From: Mercurialis annua
Taxonomy: Eukaryota; Streptophyta; Magnoliopsida; Malpighiales; Euphorbiaceae
Direction of reading: 5' to 3'
NCBI RefSeq assembly: GCF_937616625.2
Contig: NC_065576.1
Span: forward strand, 26,272,628 to 26,336,627
Length of the DNA: 64,000 bases
This document shows, one piece after another, positions 12,368-19,830 of this stretch. The notes below the pieces were generated by a model. It was not told the origin of the DNA and did not search any database. It saw only the letters and a program-made list of their open reading frames with translations. A program made the position numbers and the translations under genes. Numbering within the stretch: the first letter of the stretch is position 1; every line of letters starts with the position of its first letter.

Positions 12368-15300
12368 TAGAATTGCTGTCTACAAAGATGTTCACTCTGA
12401 TCCAGCAGACAGATAAGAAGATAAATGATCTTAGTCTTGGAGAACTCTATCAAATTATGCTCAGAGCTTTATCTCAACTCTGTGAACAGAAAAAGGTCTT
12501 AAATATGTACTTTTCAAGACAGAAGAATCCATTGATGAAGTTATCATGCACCAGACCGGATCTAATGGTCAAATGTGATTCTTCTTCCACATCATGCACT
12601 TGTCCGTCAAAAAAGAAGAGCCATTCCTTCAAGATGAAAGGACAGAAAAGGTTCCATAAACGATCTTCCAAAAGATGGCGCTATTTTAAGAAGAAGAAGT
12701 TCCGAGGAAGGACAAAATCAAATAAGTGCTTCCTGTGTGGAAAAGAAGGTCACTTTGCAAAAAGCTGTCCTACCAAAGCAAGAAAATCTTCGAAACTTAT
12801 TCAGCAAATCCAGCAAATGACTTCAGTTGATCTCGATGATGCTGATATTGAATCCTTATTTTCTGAAGAAGATGAGCCTGGTCCATATAGTTTATTCGCT
12901 ATCAGCAGATGCGACGACAATCCTTCAGATGATGATCTTCAATTCTCCATCCAACATCCAGCTGACAATGTTTATGCTACTTCTTCCCAACCTGTTCCAC
13001 ATGTTGTCGTACAGATATATCCAGAAAAGTTTGCTCGACCTATCAAGGCCATAGCTTTCATGGATACTGGTGCTCGCAAGACGATTATCAATCCTGATGT
13101 GCTCCCACCGCAATATTGGGTATCTCATAAAGAATACTCCAGGGCAGCAGACGGAAAGATTTTCTACACGGACTGGAAAACGAAGAATCCAATCAAAATC
13201 CAATTCTTCCCTGGTTGTCACATATGGACTCAAGTTCTTGGTTCTTCTCTTCCAAACAAAGACATAGTCCTTGGATTTGACATTTTCTGGGGTATCAGTG
13301 GACTGCAACTTTTATCGAATGGGATCAAATACAAGAAGTATTTTCAACCTTATACAGAGGTATCATCTTTTTTCACGATTCAGCCCTCTGTTGTTCCATT
13401 CTTTTCTGATATTCAAGAAACTCTAAAAAGTCTATGTTCCGCCAATTCCCACACAGAGTTTCTCTCTAAATGTCCCAACCCTCTTTGGAAAAATCCTGAT
13501 TTCTTCATTTCGTTACCCTTCAAACAAAATGAAGATGTTAATCCTACTAAAGCCACCCATCCGGGAATGTCACCCTCTGATCTTACATTAGCCATTGATG
13601 AATGTGCCCAACTTCTTTCACAAGATCTGATAGAATCCACTAAGTCTGAATGGGCATGTCAAGCTTTTTATGTCAATAAAAGGTCAGAACAAGTAAGAGG
13701 AAAAAAAAGACTTGTCATAGACTATCAACCTCTAAACCACTTTCTTAGAGATGATAAGTTTCCTCTTCCAAAGATTTCCTCTCTTTTCACCTATCTTTCA
13801 GGAGCAAGAATTTTCTCTAAGTTTGATCTTAAAGCAGGCTTCTGGCAATTAGGTATCAAACCAGAGGAAAGATATAAAACAGCCTTCTGTATACCAAACC
13901 ATCATTATCAATGGACAGTCATGCCATTTGGTCTTAAGGTTGCTCCTTCCATTTTCCAAAAAGCCATGGTCAAAATTTATGAGCCACTTCTCCCATCAGC
14001 GCTCATTTATATTGATGACATTCTATTGTTTTCTTCTGATACATCCAGTCATGAGAAATTACTCCAACATTTCTTTGACATCACTAAGCAATTTGGAGTT
14101 ATGTTGTCTCCTACTAAGATGTATATTGGCAAACCGGAAATGGAGTATCTCGGCATGAATTTCAAAGATGGTGCTTATCAGCCTGGACAACATTTTGCTG
14201 CTGAATTGCTCAAGTTTCCAGATCAAGGTCTCTCTCAAAAACAGGTTCAGCAATTTCTTGGAATTGTTAATTATTTGAGAGACTTCATTCCAAATTTCAC
14301 TCAAAAGGCGGCCCCGTTATATAAATTACTAAGGAAGAATCCTCCTCCCTGGTCTGACAAACAAACACAAGCAATCAAGCTTCTCAAAGAAGAGACACAA
14401 GGAATTCCACCTCTTCAGATTCCTCAGTCAGGAACCAGAATATTGCAGACAGACGCCAGTGATAAATTTTGGGGTGCTATTCTGTTAGAAGAACAAGACA
14501 ACAAACAAAGGATATGCGCTTATGCTAGTGGAAAATTCTCAGAAGCGGAAACTCATTATCATTCCACATTTAAAGAAGTGCTAGCGGTCAAATATGGGAT
14601 CAAGAAGTTTGAATTTCATCTGATCGGTCACAAGTTCAAAGTGCTTATGGATTGTTCTTCATTTCCAAAAATGCTCAATTTTAAAGGGAAAATTGTTCCT
14701 AACAATCAACTGCTTCGATGGAGCGAATGGTTCAGCAAGTATGATTTCATGGTAGAACATATTAAAGGAAATCAGAATCTTATTCCAGATTTTCTCAGCC
14801 GACCTCCTCAACAAGTGTCACAAGTCATTCCGATGATCTATACTTTTAATTCTATCATGTCTGCAGAAGATTTTCTTTTGATGCAGCCACCTCCAGGAGT
14901 TCTTGATAATATGTCTCCAGGACAGCTACAGACATTTGCAAAAGCACAGTTGTTCTACTATCAAACTGAGCTTGTCCGGAACTATGGTCCTAGGTTCCTT
15001 TATGAGCTAGGGATCCATCCTACATATCCATTCTGCAAACCATTCACCTTGTTAGATCTGAGTCCACAAGATGAAGATTTTGAATGGCCTCCGGAGTTAC
15101 TTTGTTTCCTTTGGTTTTTCCTCCATCTTTATTCGATAGCTTTCATTTTCCGACCCCCTCACCTTTGTCGTTCTATCCACCTGGTCCTACAAGGAAAAAA
15201 ACAAAACTCTCATCTTTTGACCTTTCTTAAGTGGTTTCAAACCATCCCTCAATGGTGTCTATATCTGGATAAGGCCTTTCCAGAAAAAGGAAAACATATT

Positions 15301-15867
15301 GGAAAAGATCCTTACTCGATCCTTATCCTTCATCGTCCTCATCTTAAGCTATCAGACAGTTTTACTGCGTGTCCAACATTCCATATCTACCAACATTTTT
15401 CTTATTCTATACTCACACATATGGATGAGCATGAGTATGCATGGAGAGAGTTCCAGTATTATATTTTCCAACGGAATAACGTAATCCCTAAAGAGTTATG
15501 GCCTCCTTATCAAGAATCTGTACCATGGGACACATATCCTCCTGCTTACTGCTTAAAGATGGAAGATGATAAGAATTTTTGGAGAAAAAATCATCCAGAT
15601 CATCCTTCTTCATCAAGTTCTACATTATACTCTCCTATCCGGAACATCAACAAGAAGAAAGCAGCAGTTCAAGATTCCATTCCGAAAGATCATCTGTTGG
15701 ATACTGACTTTAATCCCAGAGCAGGTTATTCACAAGCATCAGATACGGATATGGATTCAGAAAAGGACAAGAATACGGATGAAGATGAGTATTATGCCAA
15801 CCGGTGGTCCCCATCATTCATGGATGATTCAAATCTATCACCATCACATGAGCCAATCAACAAATAA
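12295..15867 (+). CDS. 5'-truncated caulimovirid polyprotein: coat protein C-part, zinc knuckle, protease, RT, RNase H
   Basis: Viral replication polyprotein, 1190 codons without a stop. The frame is open from 12295 (a TGA lies just upstream at 12292). The first ATG is residue 32 (12388), but the true viral start is lost, so 12295 is given as the frame's edge. In order: residues 1-75, coat-protein-like helical part; a Lys/Arg-rich stretch at about 105-143; zinc knuckle CX2CX4HX4C (C145, C148, H153, C158); aspartic protease DTG at 257-259; reverse transcriptase with IDYQPLN (475-481), FDLKAGFWQ (D511), MPFGL (543-547) and the catalytic YIDD (572-575); RNase H with D720, E761, D786 and D832; then about 350 residues of unknown role. 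Catalytic residues are all present and no frameshift is seen, suggesting recent integration. Movement protein and the coat-protein N-terminus are absent, so it cannot be a complete virus. There is no integrase, which excludes Ty3 elements. Confidence 0.92.
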   Translation: MSKRFYRLSGNNNPDLKQAFLASLLELLSTKMFTLIQQTDKKINDLSLGELYQIMLRALSQLCEQKKVLNMYFSRQKNPLMKLSCTRPDLMVKCDSSSTSCTCPSKKKSHSFKMKGQKRFHKRSSKRWRYFKKKKFRGRTKSNKCFLCGKEGHFAKSCPTKARKSSKLIQQIQQMTSVDLDDADIESLFSEEDEPGPYSLFAISRCDDNPSDDDLQFSIQHPADNVYATSSQPVPHVVVQIYPEKFARPIKAIAFMDTGARKTIINPDVLPPQYWVSHKEYSRAADGKIFYTDWKTKNPIKIQFFPGCHIWTQVLGSSLPNKDIVLGFDIFWGISGLQLLSNGIKYKKYFQPYTEVSSFFTIQPSVVPFFSDIQETLKSLCSANSHTEFLSKCPNPLWKNPDFFISLPFKQNEDVNPTKATHPGMSPSDLTLAIDECAQLLSQDLIESTKSEWACQAFYVNKRSEQVRGKKRLVIDYQPLNHFLRDDKFPLPKISSLFTYLSGARIFSKFDLKAGFWQLGIKPEERYKTAFCIPNHHYQWTVMPFGLKVAPSIFQKAMVKIYEPLLPSALIYIDDILLFSSDTSSHEKLLQHFFDITKQFGVMLSPTKMYIGKPEMEYLGMNFKDGAYQPGQHFAAELLKFPDQGLSQKQVQQFLGIVNYLRDFIPNFTQKAAPLYKLLRKNPPPWSDKQTQAIKLLKEETQGIPPLQIPQSGTRILQTDASDKFWGAILLEEQDNKQRICAYASGKFSEAETHYHSTFKEVLAVKYGIKKFEFHLIGHKFKVLMDCSSFPKMLNFKGKIVPNNQLLRWSEWFSKYDFMVEHIKGNQNLIPDFLSRPPQQVSQVIPMIYTFNSIMSAEDFLLMQPPPGVLDNMSPGQLQTFAKAQLFYYQTELVRNYGPRFLYELGIHPTYPFCKPFTLLDLSPQDEDFEWPPELLCFLWFFLHLYSIAFIFRPPHLCRSIHLVLQGKKQNSHLLTFLKWFQTIPQWCLYLDKAFPEKGKHIGKDPYSILILHRPHLKLSDSFTACPTFHIYQHFSYSILTHMDEHEYAWREFQYYIFQRNNVIPKELWPPYQESVPWDTYPPAYCLKMEDDKNFWRKNHPDHPSSSSSTLYSPIRNINKKKAAVQDSIPKDHLLDTDFNPRAGYSQASDTDMDSEKDKNTDEDEYYANRWSPSFMDDSNLSPSHEPINK

Positions 15868-16102
15868 AGACAAAAATGGCAACTTTCCACATGTCCTCAA
15901 CAAAGACTTCAACTCTCCACATGTCAATATCAAGTGCTACATGTCAATATGTTGTATTAGTCATGCTTAGTTATCCTTATCTTTTAATCCATGTGTTGTA
16001 TCGCATGCAGTGCATGCTTAGAATAGGTACATGTGTTTATCCATGTGTCGTGTTTGTACAATGCATGCTTAGCATGCTTATCTAGGCAAGCTTTCTTCCC
16101 AC
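15868..16102 (+). promoter_or_regulatory. Viral intergenic region upstream of the TATA box
   Basis: Noncoding, between the polyprotein stop and the TATA box. It contains repeated short motifs: CCACATGTC twice (about 15888 and 15915), CTACATGTCAATATG, and several copies of CATGCTTAG or GCATGCTTA (about 15962-16080). Repeats of this kind in caulimovirid promoters can be enhancer elements, but their role here is inferred only from position. The short frame 15876-16085 has no viral-like features. Confidence 0.6.
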
Positions 16103-16116
16103 CTCTATAAATAGAG
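16103..16116 (+). promoter_or_regulatory. Viral TATA box
   Basis: CTCTATAAATAGAG is a near-perfect plant TATA box, 236 bp after the polyprotein stop and 53 bp before AATAAA. This is the expected place for the pregenomic RNA promoter. Transcription would run rightward through the poly(A) signal into leader and then satellite. The reversed left copy starts at the equivalent of 16170, so it lacks this promoter. Confidence 0.85.
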
Positions 16117-16168
16117 TCTTGGTAGGAAGAAAGGAGGACACACAATCTTTGTAATATTTTACGCCTTG

Positions 16169-16174
16169 AATAAA
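16169..16174 (+). terminator. Viral poly(A) signal AATAAA
   Basis: AATAAA lies in GCCTTGAATAAAAATGTC, about 65 bp after the TATA box. In caulimovirids the signal is passed once near the RNA 5' end and used on the second pass, giving the terminal redundancy. The inverted repeat begins within this signal (16170). Confidence 0.75.
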
Positions 16175-16467
16175 AATGTCTTGTTTCTAAACATCTCTCT
16201 GCTCCAATTTTCTATAAGTAAGGTATAGTTATATATGTTTGTTTCTCTTCATCTCCAGCCATAAAAGGCATAAGGGTATGCTCTTCACTTGCCTCTCCTA
16301 AGGATCCTGTGAATCAAAACCTTGTGTCAAAAACATGGTAATGCGATAAATTTCAACAGATACTAAGAGGACAGGCCGGTTGATAAAATGCCCGCGGTGA
16401 GGCTGTGATCCTGGCTAGTCATACATGTAATCTGTTAAGGTTTATCGTCGTTCCTCTAATTTTAAGG
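16170..16467 (+). repeat. Right arm of 298-bp perfect inverted repeat; viral leader
   Basis: Noncoding viral leader following the poly(A) signal, mirrored exactly at 11911-12208. No convincing initiator-methionine tRNA primer site is visible in it: TGGTAATGCGAT near 16335 shares only the first five bases with the usual TGGTATCAGAGC. Most of a normal caulimovirid leader must lie outside the retained piece. Confidence 0.93.
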
Positions 16468-16517
16468 TTTATCGTCGTTCCTCTAATATTTTAAGGTTTA
16501 TCGTCGTTCCTCTAATT
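16435..16517 (+). repeat. Three tandem copies of a 27-29-bp viral repeat at the right edge
   Basis: TTAAGGTTTATCGTCGTTCC followed by TCTAATT starts at 16435, 16462 and 16491 (periods 27 and 29 bp). The left edge of the insert carries one reversed copy (about 11911-11943). The last copy runs directly into satellite GGTGTGCG at 16518. The unit contains CGTCGTTCC, which also occurs in every consensus satellite monomer. Confidence 0.9.
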
Positions 16518-17400
16518 GGTGTGCGTTAAAGTGACACTAGATTAGTATGTTGCGTCTCAACTCACTTTAACGCGTCGTTTCGATTACCATGCTTATGTCG
16601 CGTCACAAGTCACTCTAACCCGTCGTTCCGGTTACCTAAGCATGGTTAGGTAATAGTACGCAAAGTGTGCGTGAAAGGATTAATAGAATAGTATGTAGCG
16701 TCTCAAATCTCTTTAACGCATCGTTCCGATTACCTAAGCATGGCTAGGTTATATTACGCGAAGTGTGCGTGAAAAGTGACGCTATATAAGTATCTCGTGT
16801 CACAAGACTCTTTAACGCGTCGTTATGATTACCTATGTATGGCTAGGTTATATTACGCAAAGTGTGTGTTAAAAGTGAGGCTAGATTAGTATGTCGCGTC
16901 ACAAGTTTCTTTAACGCGTCGTTCCGATTACTATGAATGGTTAGGTTATATTATGCAAAGTGTGCGTGAAAAGGGACGCTATATAGTTATGTCATGTCAC
17001 AAGTCTCTTTAACGAATTGTTCCAATTACCTATGCATAGTTAGGTTATATTACGCTAAGTGTGCGTTAATAGTGACGCTATATATGTCGCGTCTCAATTT
17101 TCTTTAACGCGTCGTTCCAATTACCTAAGCATGGTTAGGTTATATTACGCGAGGTGTGCTTGAAAAGTGATGCAATTTAAGTATGTCGCATCACAAGTCT
17201 CTGTAACGCTTCGTTCCGATTACCTAAGCATGGTTAGGTTATACTACGCAAAGTCTGCGTTAAAAGTGACACTAGATTAGTATGTCGTGTCACAAGTCTC
17301 TTTAACGCGTCGTTCTAATTACCTATGCATGGTTAGGTTATTTTATGCAAAGTGTGCGTGAATAGGGACGCTATATAAGTATATCACATCACAAGTCTTA
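16518..17400 (+). repeat. 99-bp satellite, subfamily B, right of the viral insert
   Basis: Continues the subfamily of 7530-11910 (GCGTTAAAAG and CTATATAAG variants), interspersed with a few family A monomers near the junction. No gene is seen. Confidence 0.9.
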
Positions 17401-19830
17401 TTAAAGCGTCGTTCCGATTACCATGATTATCTCGCGTCCCAATTCTCTTTAACGCGTTGTTCCGATTACCTCTAAGCATGGTTATACTACGCACAGTGTC
17501 CTTGAAAAGTGACTTTAGATCAGTATGTCGCGTCTCAAGTCTCTCTAACGCGTCGTTCCGATTTCTTAAGCATGGTAAGGTTATATTACGCAAAATGTGC
17601 GTGAAAAGTGAAACTAGATTAGTATGGGCGTCTCAAGTCTCTCAAACGCGTCGTTCCGATTTCCTCAGCATGGTTAGGTTATATTACGCAAAGTTTGCAT
17701 ACAAAGTGACGCTAGATTAATATGGCGCGTCTAATGTGTTTTTAACGCGTCGTTCCGATTACCTAAGCATGGTTAGGTTATATTACGCAAAGTGTGCGTG
17801 AAAAATGACAATAGATTAGTATGTCGCGTCTTAAGTGCATTTAACGCGTCGTTCCAATTACTTAAGCATGGTTAGGTAATATTACGCAAAGTGTGCGTGA
17901 AAAATGACAATAGATTAGTATGTCACATAATAGGTCAATCTAACTCATCGTTCCGATTACCTAAGCATTGTTAGGCTTATTATGCAATATGTACGTGAAA
18001 AGTGACGCTAGATTAGTATATCACGTCTCAAGTCTCTTTAACGCGTCGTTTTGATTACCATGCTTATGTCGCTTCACAAGTCTCTCTATCGGGTCGTTCC
18101 GATTACCTAAGAATTGTTAGGTTATATTACGCACAGTATGCATGAAAAGTAACAATAGATTAGTATGTCGCATCTCAAGTCTCTTTAACGCGTCGTTCCA
18201 ATTACCCAAGAATGGTTAGGTAATATTACGCAATGTGTGCTTGAAAAATGACAGTAGATTAGTACGTTCCAATTACCTAAGCATGGTTAGGTTATATTAT
18301 GCAATGTGTACGTGAAAATTGACACTAGATTAGTATATCGCATCTCGAGTCTCTTTAACGCGTCGTTTTGATTACCATGCTTATGTCACGTCACAAGTCT
18401 CTCTAACGGGTCGTTGCGATTACCTAAGAATGGTTAGGTTATATTACGCAAAGCGTGCGTGAAAAGAAACAGTAGATTAGTATGTCGCGTATCAAGTCTC
18501 TTTAACGCGTCATTAGTATGTCGCGTCTCCAGTCTCTTTTACGCGTCGTTCCGATTACCTAAGCATGGTTACGTTATATTACGCAAGGTGTGCGTGAAAG
18601 GTGACGTTAAATTAGTATGTCGCGTCTCAAGGCTATTTAATGCGTCGTTTCGATACCTAATCACGGTTGTTATATTATGCAAAGTTTGCGTGAAAAGTGA
18701 TGCTAGATTAGTATGTCACGTCTCAAGTCTCTTTAACGCGTTGTTTTAATTACCATGCTTATGTCGTGTCACAAGTCTCTCTAATGGGTCGTTCCGATTA
18801 CCTAAGAATGGTTATGTTATATTACGCAGAGTATGCGTGAAAATTAACAATTGATTAGTATGTCGCGTCTCAAGTCTCATCGTTCCGATTATCCAAGAAT
18901 GGTTAGGTTATATTACGCAAAGTGTGCGAGAGAGGTAATGCTAGATTAGTATGTCGCGTCTCATGTCTCTTTAACGCTTCGTTCCGATTACCTAAGCATG
19001 GTTAGGTTATATTACGCAAGGTGTGCGTGAAAGATGACGCTAGATTAGAATGTCCCGTCTCAAGGCTCTTTAATGCGTCGTTCCGATTACCTAAGTATGG
19101 TTGTTTTTTTTTAAGAAGATAAGTATGGTTGTTATTTTATGCAAAGTTTACTTGAAAAGTGACGCTAGATTAGTATGTCGCGTTCCCATTACCTTAAGCA
19201 TGTTTAGGTTATAGTACGCAAAGTGTGCGTCAAAAGTAACAATAGATTAGTATGTCACGTCTCAAGTCTCTTTAACGCGTCGTTACGATTACCTAAGCCT
19301 GGTTAGGTTATATTACGCAAAGTATGCGTGAAAAGCGACTAGATTAATATGTCACATTTCAAGTCTATTTAACGCGTCGTTCCGATTACCTAAGCATGGT
19401 TAGGTTATATTACGCAAAGGGTGCGTGAAAAGTGACGGTAGATTAGTATGTCGCGTCTCAAATTTCTTTAACGCGTCGTTCCGATAACCTAAGCATGGTT
19501 ATAGGTTATTTACGCAAAGCGTGTGTCAAAAGTGACTCTAGATTATTATGCCGCGTCTCAAGTCTGTTTAACGCGTCGATCAGATTACCTAAGCATGGCT
19601 AGGTTATATTACGCAAAGTGTGCGTGAAAAGTGACGCTAGATTAGAATGTCGCGTCTCAAGTCTCTTTAACGTGTTCCGATTACCTAAGCATGGTTAAGT
19701 TATATTATGCAAAGTGTGCGTAAAAAGTGAAGCTATATTAGTATGGCGCCTCTCGAGTCTCTTTAACGCGTCGTTCCGATTACCATGCTTATGTCACATC
19801 ACAAGTCTCTCTAACGCGTCGTTCCAATTA
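17400..19830 (+). repeat. 99-bp satellite, family A variants with a poly-T interruption
   Basis: Monomers return to GCGTGAAAAG and CTAGATTAG types. The stretch 17870-18960 has the same order of variants as the sequence around and after the solo LTR (59500-59569 plus 61492-62980), including TAGGTCAATCTAACTCATCG and TTATGCAATATGTACGTG. Near 19103-19125 a short T-run with AAGAAGATAAG interrupts a monomer and duplicates AAGTATGGTTGTT. No gene is seen. Confidence 0.9.

Larger units (their letters stand above)
11911..16517 (+). mobile_element. Endogenous caulimovirid (plant pararetrovirus) fragment, fold-back form
   Basis: A 4.6 kb non-satellite block encodes zinc knuckle, aspartic protease, reverse transcriptase and RNase H in one frame with no integrase, followed by a TATA promoter and a poly(A) signal shortly downstream. 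This is the layout of Caulimoviridae, not of an LTR retrotransposon, and no LTRs are present. The left 457 bp consist of leader and coat-protein sequence in reverse orientation, then the + copy begins. Movement protein, coat-protein N-terminus and most of the leader are missing, so it is a defective partial genome. There is no target-site duplication. Genus is not assigned: a coat protein joined to PR-RT-RH in one frame fits several groups (for example petuvirus- or badnavirus-like) and I cannot separate them without alignment. Confidence 0.9.

Noticed and set aside
12925..13308. 127-residue minus-strand frame opposite the viral protease
   Set aside because: Shadow of the polyprotein frame; composition and position give no support for a gene.
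12295..15867. Ty3-type LTR retrotransposon
   Set aside because: No integrase after RNase H, no LTRs, no target-site duplication; coat-protein zinc knuckle and promoter/poly(A) layout fit a caulimovirid.
15566..15970. 134-residue frame overlapping the end of the viral polyprotein
   Set aside because: Out-of-frame overlap with the acidic/Ser tail of the polyprotein; no viral motif. Kept as a shadow, although a small overlapping viral gene cannot be fully excluded.
16330..16350. tRNA-Met primer binding site in the viral leader
   Set aside because: TGGTAATGCGAT agrees with the expected site only in its first five bases.
11911..16467. DNA transposon with 298-bp terminal inverted repeats
   Set aside because: The repeats are viral leader and poly(A) signal sequence, the interior is a reverse-transcribing virus, and there is no transposase or target duplication.
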